From contig NC_091125.1 of the NCBI RefSeq assembly GCF_040183065.1, forward strand, positions 118,592,121 to 118,656,120: a stretch of 64,000 bases of DNA, read 5' to 3'. Under the pieces are notes generated by a model. It was not told the origin of the DNA. It did no database searches and was given only the letters and a program-made list of their open reading frames with translations. The position numbers were made by a program, and so were the translations under genes. Within the stretch, counting starts at the first letter, position 1, and each line of letters begins with the position of its first letter. The stretch comes from Periplaneta americana. Lineage: Eukaryota > Arthropoda > Insecta > Blattodea > Blattidae. Shown piece by piece: positions 1 through 12,300 of this stretch.

Positions 1-390
1 CCAGGGAAAGGTCCTCTAACACCTTATTGTGAAAATCTTAACATTTTATTTAATTTTTCTGTTATTTAGTTTTTTTCTTTTTATTCTTCAATCCTGATTC
101 CTGAAGCTAAAATATGGGACATAAAATCGAGAAACTGAGGTGTCCACACAAAACCATTAAAACATGCATTTAAACTGAATGTAATGTATATTATATGCAT
201 TACTAAGCTAAAAATTACCTAAATATGCATTATGCATGTTTTTATCCCTAAAAAGTCGAAAACATGCAAATATGCACGGGAAAAGTACACATATTTGGAA
301 CCGGAAAGTAATGAAATGGATAAGTACTAAGTTTGAGCTATGTCCTATGTTCCTATAACAACATGCATTTGCATGGAATTCTCGTCTCTA
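1..390. other. AT-rich non-coding stretch
   Basis: No gene is seen. The stretch is AT-rich and unusually dense in the hexamer ATGCAT and in AACATGCA, repeated at short spacing around 163-375. This looks like old repeat DNA, but I cannot assign a family. Confidence 0.5.

Positions 391-468
<78 letters not shown>
391..468. repeat. (ATT)n microsatellite
   Basis: About 26 uninterrupted ATT units. Poly-Tyr and poly-Asn reading frames across it are artefacts of the repeat. Confidence 0.97.
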
Positions 469-960
469 GCTTATTTCTTGTCTTTGGTTTAGACCATAGG
501 CGAATCCAGGGAGGAAATAGTCGGAAAAAGAGTTACCCTCCCCCTTAGGGTATCCTGGATCTACCACTGATTTTGGCACTAGGCATTAAATATGTATGAG
601 CCGCCACTGCACAGTATGTCTGTCTACTATGTTCAAGGAACTCTATAATCAAGTTGTACGTACAGTTTCCCTAGAAAAGGATGAGACGATTGAATATTCC
701 TAAGTCTCAGATGTAAGACACTGCGCATGATCGGAGACCAGAGCACTGATACACAAGATAACGAATATTGAGTTACCGGTACTTAAATTCAGGCTATTTG
801 GTTTGTTATGAGCATCGTTCCTAAATTCACTTCAAAAACTGCAAAAAAATATGATAATATTACGTAAATAAAAGATAAATATATACATAAATCGTGTAGT
901 TAAATCGACAATGGACCTTCATGACTAGATCGACACTCCACACAGAAAGGAAAGCTTTCG
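469..960. other. Non-coding stretch with a possible hAT end
   Basis: No gene is seen. At about 599-608 the text GAGCCGCCACTG is the reverse complement of a common hAT terminal sequence (CAGTGGCGGCTC). I found no matching left end, so this is at most a one-ended remnant. Confidence 0.3.
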
Positions 961-961
961 T

Positions 962-1040
962 GTCGTTTCAATAGCTCAGACGCTAAGACTTCTGCGTCTC
1001 GTGTAGAAGAGTGCGAGTTCGATTCCTAGTCTATACAACG
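962..1040 (+). repeat. tRNA-like sequence (SINE head or tRNA pseudogene)
   Basis: An A-box-like TAGCTCAGACGCTAAGAC is followed about 35 bases later by a B-box-like GAGTTCGATTCC and then a T run. The anticodon arm does not fold as a canonical tRNA, so a tRNA-derived SINE head or pseudogene is more likely than a working gene. Confidence 0.45.
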
Positions 1041-1503
1041 ATTTTTTTTGTCTAAATAACTTTGAAATAGCTAAATAACGTTGAAATAGAGTTTTACAAA
1101 TTCCTCAGATTGTGTTAATGATCACAGACAATACAAAATTACAAGTTATAATATTGTAAACGTTAATCTAATGAATGCATTTATACATACACACATACAA
1201 TGTAAATGCATATATATTAAAAACTAACAATTAAAATGAATTATGTTAATAACCTAGAATTTAGCTGTAGCAATGTGGTGTCATAACTTGGGATTTGTTT
1301 ACTTAACGTAATTAGATTTAATTTGATTAGTTTCGCAACAATAATTGGACTTCCTGTTATATCCTGTTATTTAAATATTTAATTTAGGGTTGACTTATTA
1401 ACTCTTACTGTGCAAGATGCCCATTATTTCAATAATTATATATCACGCTAAATAGTCATTGTCTACACCAAAGTATTATCGTCATCCCTCATTTCTCATC
1501 GTA
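1041..1503. other. AT-rich non-coding stretch
   Basis: I see no gene, repeat unit or terminal repeat here. Only AT-rich sequence with short poly-A and poly-T runs is present. Confidence 0.5.
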
Positions 1504-1920
1504 ATGGCGAACCGACGTGACATGAGACAGCGAGTTATAGCTATAGTTGAGGCTGGATATGGGGCTAGATCTGCTGGCCGTTTGGTCGGTGTTCCTGGAA
1601 GTACAGCAGCGAGGGGGTTCATCGTTACAAAATTCAGGGGAGGTCGAAAATCGCCCTATTCCATGGGCGTCTGCGGATTTCTTCATTGGAAGAGGATGCT
1701 TTCTTATTCGAGACAGTTCGACTGGACCCTTTCGGACTGCTAACGAAATAAGAGCAGCATCTAACTTTCCCGGTTCTTCACAGATTGTGATCAGCAGGTT
1801 GAGGAACCGCGGTATTAGGAGCCGGAGGGCTGCGCAAATGGAAATATTGGGGGAAGCACAAGCTGTCAACCATCTTGCCTTCGCTACCAATCGAGTGGAT
1901 TTCGATTGGAGAAATGTATG
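1504..1920 (+). pseudogene. Tc1-like transposase, N-terminal fragment
   Basis: The first frame opens with an HTH region typical of Tc1-like transposases (RQRVIAIVEAGYGARSAGRL, then VGVPGST). After a frame change the second HTH/linker appears (FPGSSQIVISRLRNRGIRSR, RAAQMEILGEAQA) and reaches the FDWRNV motif, which in this family sits just before the first catalytic Asp. The catalytic core is absent and sequence after 1920 is unrelated. This is a decayed, 3'-truncated copy with at least one frameshift. Tc1/mariner membership is secure; the subfamily is not. Confidence 0.75.
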
Positions 1921-2149
1921 ATGGTATGCGGACAAGATTTTAAGTTAACGGGTCTCTTTTTGTTTTTTTATGATTTTTGTTTCAGGAAGAATACTTTTAA
2001 CTTCCAAGTAAGATTTATTTATTTTTCGACGAGGTTCAGCCCACTTGTAGACCAAAAAATTGGGCATAAATTATTCCATATTTTTCGACAAATTATACAG
2101 TCGAGGAACTCTGAACAAATTAATTACACCTCAATAAAAAAAAAGAGTT

Positions 2150-2225
2150 TCATCTGGGATCGAACACGAAACGTTTCGTTTATACAGTGGAACCGACACG
2201 CTACTATATGAGCTACAGAGACAAG
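2150..2225 (-). repeat. tRNA-like sequence
   Basis: On the minus strand TCTGTAGCTCATATAGTAGC is A-box-like. A B-box-like GTTCGATCCCAG lies about 40 bases on. It is probably a tRNA-derived SINE head; no intact cloverleaf is obvious. Confidence 0.4.
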
Positions 2226-2514
2226 ACATTGACAGCAGCAGTCCAGAATGTAGATCCGATAGCAGGCATTTGCCATTCGGTACAGAGAAGCAATGATATT
2301 TTGTTACCCGAGCTATGTTGTGAAATCGTGGCTTTAAATGGCTGGCTTCTTCGTGATCCTTATTCTGATCCCTGTCCTTGTTGTGGTCCTTGTAACAATT
2401 CTTGTTCTATTTGTCATGTTACTTATCGTTATACGTCGATATCGAGTGAACCGCGCTGTAGAACTTTAACTTCCGACAACCAAGAATCGTCTCATTCTTT
2501 TTAAGGGTAACTGT

Positions 2515-2937
2515 ACATTGGTTGCTAGTGTGCCCCGGATCCTAAGCCTGGTGATGGCACTATTCCAAAGCAGTAGAGATGTTTCCAAAGGCAGTCATGT
2601 CCGTGCTGAGGCGGAATGTTGATACTACTGTTTTCCTCGGCCTATCTGGAATGTTATTGAGGGCGGTTTTCCAGTGTTTCTATTTAATTCTGTCCTATCC
2701 TGATTTGTAGTATGTCTGATTGTGTGTTTGACTAGCCATTTTTCGGATTGATATGGTAAAGCTTTTGTAGAAGTAGGCTAAATAGAGAGGCACCTTTCTT
2801 GGCTAGTTGGTCTGCCCTTTCATTTCCAATGTTCTGACAATGACCTGGAATCCATTGCAGTGCTAGGGATTTTCCATGCGATGTTAGGTGCTGAATACTG
2901 GATAGTCTGTTGGCAGAGGTGATAGCCTATTGATAAC
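2515..2937 (-). pseudogene. LINE ORF2 fragment: RNase H and C-terminal region
   Basis: Reading the minus strand gives LALQWIPGHCQNIGNERADQ followed by LAKKGA. This is the fourth conserved block of the RNase H domain found in I/Jockey/LOA-type non-LTR retrotransposons. Further on, after frame changes, comes HGHDCLWKHLYCFGIVPSP, matching the GHDCL...HL..IGI..SP motif that follows RNase H in these elements. Several stops and frameshifts make it non-functional. The fragment ends abruptly next to the fold-back element at 2944. Confidence 0.75.
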
Positions 2938-2943
2938 AATAAA

Positions 2944-3176
2944 TGAGCCGTTCAGAGCAGAAGTGGTGTAAGTCAAGAATGGATAATGAGGGTTAAAGTA
3001 AACATTCTGTAAAATACAGCGCAAAGTAGCAATTAATATTCAATTTATTTAAACTATTAGTAGCCAGTGGATAGCACGAAGGACTTTGCGCTATATTTTA
3101 CAGAATTTTTACTTTAAACCTCATTACCCAATTTTGACTTACACCACTTTTGCTCTGAACGGCTCAAATACTCGTA
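2944..3176. mobile_element. Fold-back MITE, family 1, copy A
   Basis: The ends are long inverted repeats. The left end starts TGAGCCGTTCAGAGCAGAAG and the right end, reverse-complemented, starts TGAGCCGTTCAGAGCAAAAG. Similarity runs about 85 bases inward to the GCGCAAAG motif. There is no coding capacity. Related copies lie at 43670-43900 and 49411-49485. Confidence 0.85.
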
Positions 3177-3433
3177 GTTCTCGGAGATGTAACGGACAAA
3201 GAACAATGGATTTTGAAGAGTGACAAAGTTCTTAAGGAGGGAAATAAAGCTGTGGGTTCCCTTGTTTTAATTTTACGTACATGATGAAAACTTAGCCGAA
3301 TAAGATACTACGCCTACTGCTAATAATAACGATAATGATAAACAAAAATGTGGTTTATTTCACTGCAGTGCATAAGGAAAGTGGAGACGTAGTGAGTTGG
3401 CTATTTGATTTTAATTACTAAATGACAAAACAC

Positions 3434-3439
3434 TTTATT
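3434..3439 (-). promoter_or_regulatory. Polyadenylation signal of the astacin gene
   Basis: AATAAA on the minus strand about 100 bases after the astacin stop codon, at a distance expected for a short 3' UTR. Confidence 0.6.
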
Positions 3440-3538
3440 ATCAATTAAAACCATTACATAATTCGTACATATTCTGTTTTGTCAAAACCATGAAGAGATA
3501 TTTACTGGTGGCGCATTCTCTTGAACTTCGTGTTCCAG

Positions 3539-3619
3539 CTAACAGTCGTACATCTTGGCCAGCTTCTCGAGGTCCCGAGCGCTGAATCCATCTATCTGCC
3601 CGATTTGTGCATTTTCATC
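3539..3619 (-). CDS. Astacin gene exon 6: C-terminus
   Basis: 81 nt after a TTTTTAAG acceptor. It encodes IGQIDGFSARDLEKLAKMYD, then C and TAG. The terminal Cys is the partner of the conserved Cys in exon 3. No further domain follows. Confidence 0.88.
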   Translation of the reverse strand, partial: DENAQIGQIDGFSARDLEKLAKMYDC

Positions 3620-6277
3620 CTTAAAAATAATAGTTTACTTTATTTATCGCTTTATACTGTACTTACTATTAGGTCTATTAAGCGATTGGGTGTAGGCCCA
3701 CTGTATAACTCTCTTAGAGAACTGTTAATACCATATTATCTATACACAAAGAATACCATTGCCTAAGTCTCTTGTTATTCATACAGTATTTACATCATGC
3801 ACTCTATTATCAGCACACTTGAAAGTTCCGACCTCCTGTCATGCATGTACACGTACTTAGCGATAGGAGTTCAGTATGAACAAACGCGCGCTTCGACACT
3901 ACTGTCTAGTCTAACGAAAATATGGTCACTGCCTAAATACTTTGATATCATGTCAGATTGAGTGAAATAAACAGTAGTCCCTACATAAGATATGTACTAT
4001 AAATAAAGAACAGTAAACAAGTTTAATGTTCTGATTTCTTTTCGTCAGCATAACAAACTTTCAGGTACCTTTTGCGTAGTGTTCACTCTGAAAGAAGCAT
4101 TTTGTATGTATTTTTCTATGAACTGCTGGAAAAAAGAGTTATCTAATTTATGAAATGGAATGTTGGACCCCACCATAACTTCGCATACGTCGAGAAGAAA
4201 CTCTGACTGCCTACTTGAATTTGAAGTGTGCAATTTCTTCCTTTGCTTGCCGCTCTAACAATATTACACGTTTACGATGCTTTTTGGTGTTAGTATTCTT
4301 CACTGAATCTTCGCTTTCACCTTCTAGTTTGTGTTTGGCACAAATAAAATAACAAAGTACATAATCCCCATTCGAAGAAAACAATCTACTGCCTAATCTT
4401 GAATAATTTCAAGGGAAAAATTGTTCCGGAGCCGGGTATCGATCCCGGGACCTTTGGCTGAGCGCGCTAACGCTCTACCGACTGAGCTACCCAGGAACTG
4501 CACCCGACACCGTCTCAATTTTTTCCTTTATATCCACACACCTCACGTGGGCTGACAAGACGCCAGAAACTCAACTTTGAGTGCACACAAACTCTGTGTG
4601 ACTTGAATTGTGGTTTTCTGTTAACATATCTACAGTGACGTATGTATTATGCAAATCTGGCTTTTAGGTATAGCTCCCTGTGAAGCAGACGTGAATAATT
4701 ATAAGGGAAAAAATTGTTCCGGGGTCGGGTATCGATCCCGGGATCTTTAGCTGAGCGCGCCAAATTACATAATAACAGAAAACCACAATTGAAGTCACAG
4801 AGTTTGTATACACTCAAAGTTAGGTTTCTGGCGCCTTGTCAGCCCACTTGAGGTGTGTGGATCTGACATTTTTGTCACCATTTTCTCTCTGATGTACGAT
4901 TCAGTATTAATGATTGCGATATTACTAGAGTCCTGCGTTTGGAGGCTTTAGGTAACCAAGTGAGCCGCAGCAGTGTAGGTATGCATGGAGTATAGATCGG
5001 TGGAATACGTACGACCCTACTACACATTCAGGTCTGCTGTTCAGTGAATGTACGAAAACAAAACAAAGCTGAACGCTTGGAAATCAATGGTCTAATAGAA
5101 TCATTTGGTAGTCAGCACTTTATTAGGAAAGAAGAAAATGTATTTTATCAGAAAGGAGAAGTGTTTCATTTGTGACACTTAAAACGTTTACAGTCATTCA
5201 TCGTAATGTGTAGAGACTCGTGAAGCACGCATTCATAATTTGTTATATTTTAAGTTTGTGTTAACATTTATGTTTTTTCATTTGTCAATTCCAACCATTA
5301 ATCAAATCTAAAATATCTTAATGCATACTACTTATTGTAAAAATCAGGGGTAAACAAATTCCTGGCAGCATGTAGCCATGGCAACTAAAAATTATTATGT
5401 GGTGCCTGAATTATTTATTGAATTCAAAATTGTTTAAGATTTCTATTGTTTTTTTGTCACTACGACTAATACATAATGTTGACAAAAGCAGTCGTAGGAA
5501 GAAATTCGAATTCTTAGGTGTAAACACACAGTACCGGAGCATGCGACGTGAGACCGTAGAGTGAAACTATTAAAAATAGTATGATCGAGGACACCTAACT
5601 TGTATTCAAAGTAACCAAACGCAGGACGATTGCCATTATGTGAACCACAACTTGAGTGTGCCGCATTTTTGTGCATTACAATTGATTCAAATAGTTTGAC
5701 ATTTTCAACTGAATTTTGAAGTGGTGTATTGTATAGTATGAATTAAGAAACTTACAAGAGGCACAATCGTTGGTTCTCCGTTCTTGGAAAAGGCATAAGC
5801 GCTGTAATGCATTATACTGCCATAATCATATTCTACTCCAAAGCTGGTGATAGTACTTGCGTCATACTTATTAAAATTGTGTTCCTTTCCTGCAAAAAAT
5901 GTAGAAACCAATTATGTCGTGTGTTATTAGCAGAGACCGGATGTGTTGATATTTTTCGCATTTAAAATATATAGGCAAGAAAGACAATTAAATCGTGAAA
6001 AAAAAAAAACATTGTACATATAGAAAAGGCACAATAGGCAGGCAAAAAAGACAATTAGAACATGAAAAAACATTGTACGGTAAATCTAGAAAAGACATAA
6101 TAGGCAGGCAAAAAAGGCAATTAAAACCTGGAAAAACATTGTAAATCTAGAAAAGGCAATTAAAGCATGAAAAAAGACACAGTAGGTAGGCAAAAACGTC
6201 AATTTAAATATGAGAAAGGAACACTGTAAATCTAGAAAAGGCACAATAGGCAGGTAAAAAAGGCAATTGAAACCTGG

Positions 6278-6308
<31 letters not shown>

Positions 6309-9300
6309 ATTGTAAATCTACAGGGACATCATTTTATTTTTACTTCAATTTTTTATTGTACCTGAGTTTTTGAATGTACTTCACTCCCACCCCTTCTACT
6401 AATGAAGTTCGAACTGTCCTCCACACATAATTAAGGCTGCATATAGTAAACAGCACTGAGTTAGTGAGCATAGTACGTTCCAGAAATATGTTCGCGTTTT
6501 CCAGTGACGATAGAGCTTTCAATATTGAATCATATTTTCGCACAGGTACTGTCCGTTTGCCTACGTCGCATCCCGATTTCCCCCCACCTGCTTCTGCTCG
6601 CCCCTCTGTAAAAGCTGGGCTGTCTTAGCTCTTTTCTGAAAACATTAATTTCTGCTAGGAATTGGACGTTTACGTAATATTATACAACTGTTTAAAATAA
6701 CTTAAATAAAAGGGTCTCGTTAAGTAATTAACTGTCACGTGATTTCCCCCCTTTTTACAATCCTGCGGCATAACCACTTGGACGGACAGTAGATAGCATG
6801 TCTGAGTAATTTTATCTGTGCGGGTCGGGCAGAAGTGGAGATTGAATTTACAATACGTAAGGTACTCTTTTATAGAGTAGGTACAGAATTATTTCAACAT
6901 GAGTTACTAGTACGAAGGACGAAACTGGCAATTGGAATTAGATGCAATAGTCTATAGTGCGATAATATGCATAAAAGAACTGAAGCCTGTATCGAAATGA
7001 ACGGCCACCATTTCCATAATATGATTATTTTTCAATTTAACTTCATTCTCTATATTATACGCTAATGTGCTGTAGGCATATAATATACACTGCATAATGA
7101 ATACGTTCGCATGGATAACTCAGTTCGTGAGTAAAAACACTTATTCTTAATACAGTACAGCATTTTGATTAAACAGAAACCTAATGAAAATTATCGAACT
7201 CAAAATCGCGATATTTCCTAGTTTACGCAAATGGATGAACTACTTTTCTTCCCTCCTATACCTAGTAAAGTGATTTGTTTGTGTTTTACGTCAGTATCAT
7301 CCAACTATAGTCGTGGAAGGGAGTAGCAAACGATGTTTCCGGTTCTCTAAAGTTATAGCCAGGTTAATATTAAAAATGTTAGTAAAAATAAAATGATGTC
7401 CCTGTACAAAAAGCACAATAGGCAGGCAAAAAAAGGCAATTAGAGCATAAAAATTTGTAAATCTAGAAAAGGCACAATAGATAGCCAAAAAAACAATTAA
7501 AACATGAAAAAAGACACTGTAAATCTAAAAAGGCACAATAGGCAGGCAAAAATGGCAATTAAAACATGAAAAAAGACACTACATCTAGAAAAGGCACAAT
7601 AGGCAGGCAAAAAAGGCAATTAAAACATGAAAAACATTGTAAATCTAGAAATGGTACAATAGACAGGAAAGAAAAGTCATAATATACAGGGTGATTATAA
7701 AGTAAGTACCCATTTGTGTGAAAACGGAATTTAATGAAACAATCACTTAAATTTTACGATATTCATGTAACACGCCTTGCCATTCGTTACACATTACCAT
7801 AAGCCACATCTTTAGTTTCTCTTATGTTAAATTCTTCCTTCTCCAAGTGGTCCGTGATTCGATTTTCGGCATGGGCAATTGAAGAGATTTGTCTTTCGTA
7901 CGTTCACGAGCTTGAGTGTTTGTCCATTGTCATGTGACGTCCTATGATGTTTCAGTGGTGACCCTGCATAGTCCTGACCACACGACCAGGGAGACCTGCA
8001 ATGTATGTCTGTCTAGTGTCCGTCAAATAATATAGCCTATATACCGAATTGGATTGTAAGTCGACAGGAAAGGGCGAGGTAAAACATGACAAAGAAAGGA
8101 AGAAGAGTAGAAGTATTAACACTGTTGTAGGTCAACATGTTTCTTAAGCAATCCTCCACTGATGAAAGGGACGTGTCTGTTTATGATTTTAGTTAAATAT
8201 GAATGATGCCTTATTGGAGTCACTTCTGACATGAGGTTCCAACCATTCTTAGGACTGCTGGCTAAAAACAACAGTACGCAAATACAACAATTTTATTTGG
8301 TTATTGTACTAATAGATTGCAAACATAAATACCTGCTTCGATGTTATCCCATATGATCTCTACGTAGTTGTCCCTATCGGTGGCGCTCTGCATGTGGTAG
8401 AAGCCCATTGTGTGGAGTAGTTCGTGCTCGATGGTACCCACTTGGAAACACCCCGCTCCAAGGGTTAAGTATTGCCTCTGCCCAAAATGCAAATTCGTTT
8501 GTCAATGTTTATTATGGACTTGCAAGCGTTATATGAGAATAGTTATTTACGATACAAGTGTTAAAAATATCTCTTGTGATCGGAGATGTGTGCGAAACGA
8601 GGGCGCAGGTCAAGTGTAGCAATGCTGCGAATAAAATAAAACGATTTTAACATTGTGTCGTACACTACACGTGCTTCTCCATTGCTGTATTCTCCCTCAT
8701 TGCAATAGTTTAACTTTATCACAGTGAAATCGGGTAAAGGTATACCTCAATGTTAGAGCACTTGGCTGCAGAACAGAGATCTCCGGGTCGAACCCGGATG
8801 CACCCTATTTTTTATAATTATATTTAATTCTTTTATTGATTTATGTAGTTATCAGTAAAGTACGAGTAGTTGTTGAAATTATAGTCTGTGCACATTTATT
8901 AACCGAAGAGAGTAATTTTTAAAGCAGACCTGGCATTGTTTGCGTCGCTTTATTGATCGATTGCGATTGCTGCTGTGTGACATCTGGTGGGAAATAATTG
9001 ACAATCGGCGAAATCAGTTGAAAGTCATTGTTATAATACTTCTCACACGCTATCATATAACAGTCAGTTTTGAACATGCTTGTCTAGCATTGAAAGATCA
9101 ACTTTTAGGAGTGGCTGTCTAAAAATAGATAATTAACGGAAAGTATTGAATAATTACCATAGTCAGTTTGGTAGATTGTTTTTCACCAGAAGTCCGAGAT
9201 TCTAGTGCGAAATATGCAGATTCTAAGAGATGTGGTGGAAAATGCAGATGTAGGTTACTATTTTTTTACGACATTGCTCGTGATGATCTATGAAAAATGA

Positions 9301-12300
9301 ATTTGCGTTACACCAAGATGATAATTATGTTGGTAATGATGCTGGTGATGAGTAATAGAGAAATAATTAATGGAGTCGAGGCAAGAGATACGCGATAACC
9401 TGCCGCAAAAACACTTTCTTTGTCCACTGCTTGGACTCCCCAGAATTAGAAATCTAGTGTCTCTATAGCGTTGAGGCACCAACTGGTACTCACCCCTCCG
9501 ATGCGGCCTACGCTTGATGAGCATCCAGAGCCGCCTCTGATGTGGACATAATCAACATCTGTGTCCGGGTTGTATTCACGTAAGCGTATGCAGGTCTGAG
9601 CGTGGTACTGATCCACGGCCTTGAGAATTTGAGCTTTCTGTTCTTCAGCTGCATTAATAAAAACGTTCCTCAATTATATTTAAGGTATATTTTATATGAA
9701 AGATGTCTAAAAAAGTCTAAGCTTCATGGGATTACAGAAGCGAAAGAATATGCCATATAATTATATTTATGCTTCTGACAATGAAGAATATCACTTCGAA
9801 ACTATACTAGACGGCATTTCGGAAGGCGGTCGTCTGCTACATGTGCCGTAGGGTTTCTGGTATGTGACGTCACAAGCTTGTATAGTAGAACCAATCGGAA
9901 TCAGTCTATAACAAGTACTTCCTGAGTTCGTTTGTTTACGTGTGAGTGTTTCAATACATTAAATAAGCAAAACTAACATTTACTGCGTGTGTGTAAGATA
10001 AATAAATGAAAGAAGAGACTGTAAAGAGACAAGTATTGCACAGGCAGGCGCGGAAAATAGTGTTTAAGGTGTATAATTATTTTAAAAACGTTGACGAGCA
10101 GAACGCTGCCGGCCATCTTGATGCTGGCTACAACGTTGCCAATGAGCAAGAAACGACTGCAGAAGCATGTGGTCTGGGATTGAGAAACGTGCAAAGAATA
10201 TTGTTAGTGAAGGAAAGAAGGCTTGTTTGGTGTCATTCTTACTGTAGTCAATGGCTAAGGTCATTATTGTCTTTTGAGAATTTAAATTCTCTCCTGTGCT
10301 ATTTGTATTGTGAAGTACGATGTGGCAATGTTGTACGCTGCCTTGCTCTCTCTATTTGTCTCTCTCGACGCAAACGCTAGCAGACTACCGCCTTCCGAAT
10401 TTCCGTCAACTCTAGTCAGTCAGGTAAAATTCTTCATATTAACACAGTAAAGAAGTTACAAAGTTAATCACTAATTATTTAATTACAATTTTATACTAGA
10501 TTTGTAACACAAAATTATGTACGCGTACTTAAGGCTGGCTCACAATAAATCGGGAACGGAAACGACAAAGAGAATGAGAACGGAAAATTGTTTAAAATAA
10601 AGTATTTAAATATGAGCGTTCACAATTAACGAGAAGCTTGCTGGAGCCCGAACGGGAACGGAGACTTGGCCAAGTTTTAACTTTATCGTTCTCGTTTCCG
10701 ATCACAACCTACTAGATTCATTCTGTTGTACACGCTTTTTGTCTTGCACAATTCTAGTCTCTCTCATTTTTCCTATAAAATTATGCACTATAGGACTGCT
10801 TTGGCATATAAAACATATTCCGCAAACCATCTTTATACTTGTCGAATAGATCTAGTGAGTACGAATATAAATACAAGTCCGCACTTCACGAGAAGATCCG
10901 AGCAAGGAATGCGAGTTTTTTCCCTTCTCTTACAACCAACTTCCCAACATGGAACCGGCCGGCCAATGACACCATCCCCATCCACCTGCTTCTTCAGAGG
11001 AGGAGAGTTACTAGTTGACCCTCTCCTCTTACCCCGCAAGGAGCATGTATTCTCTCGTGAAATTTGGACAGTAAATAGTCGCTTGTGTGCAGTGACTCCA
11101 GAAATATCCATTTAAACCATTCAGTCAGCACAAAATGAATTCTCGCTCGTATTTACTGTTAGACACAACAAGAAATATTGTTTTCTATGGAGACCGAATA
11201 AATCCATTTAACTTGTTTTTTCCAGTATTATCTTATTGATAACTCAGGAAAACTCATTCAACGTCTGCGAGAATAAATGCCTCTTAGCAGTAAGGAAATA
11301 GCCCCTAAAGCAAACACGTGTAGAATATTCTATCTAGACGAAGCAGCCACTATGTTACATAAATTGAAGCATCTTTGTAGAGTCATTGAAAGCTAACAGA
11401 AGAATAAAATTATACAAGAGACGACGTTTTTAGATTTTTAAGATGATGGCTACTCCAGGTTTCTGTGTAGAAGTGAGCCCTGAACTATGAAAAATAGAGA
11501 TGAGAGCAGAATACAGGCAACAGAAACGGGGTTTATAACGCCCGGATTGCGAGACGGGATATTAGAAGAGCAGTACAATCAGAAATAATATTAAGCAAAA
11601 CATAGTTGTTTGCAAATAAGTGAAAAACAAGAGGAATATTGACATTAGCGACTTGACTATGTAGGCCTACAACAAATGAAAAATGAAAGACTTCCAAAGA
11701 ATTGCTTTGATTTTAGAGAAGGAGAACGAAGAAATATTACTCTACAATACGTATCGTACGATTTATCAGTTTTCTCTGTTTTGCATCGACTGGCTAATAT
11801 GTGTATTTATAATTCTTAGATAGGCCTATATAATTATAACTGAATATTGGAAAACAAGTTAGTAACTTTATTCTTATGCCGTGGAATTTAGATAGGCCTA
11901 CATAAGTTTGTACAGGGTGATTCAAAAGTCTCTTGACATTTTCCTGATATCGCTAATGCAGGGATTTCTTTTATATATAATTGGAAAGAATGCTCACCAT
12001 ACAAGAAAGAATAGCAGCCGTTTCAGCTCGACTATGTGGAATGACCTAAGAATAGGTCCAGCAAGATTTCGAGAGAAGATTCAGAAAACCAGAGCCTAGC
12101 AGGCAAGCTATCAGAGATCTGGTAAACAAATTCCAACGAACTGGCAGTGTTGCGAATGAGGAGCGTTCGGGGAGACCGCTACAACACCACATAACAGTGC
12201 AAGCCATACAGAATGCCATCACACGGATTCCCACCGCTTCTACCAGGAGACTGAGGAGGGAGCTTGATGTTTCACAAAGCACTGTACGGCGTACCTTACG

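Noticed and set aside
333-579. Poly-Tyr and poly-Asn ORFs on both strands
   Set aside because: They are translations of the (ATT)n microsatellite with no conserved flanking sequence.
6086-6310. Phe-rich 74-codon ORF
   Set aside because: It is the minus-strand reading of the 60-bp minisatellite and its A run.
8732-8804. Functional tRNA-Cys gene
   Set aside because: Acceptor-stem mismatches and a shortened T loop make a working tRNA unlikely, so it is listed as tRNA-like only.
10726-11115. 129-codon plus-strand ORF and its 92-codon antisense partner
   Set aside because: Long by chance standards, but no motif or exon border is recognizable and it lies inside an astacin intron.
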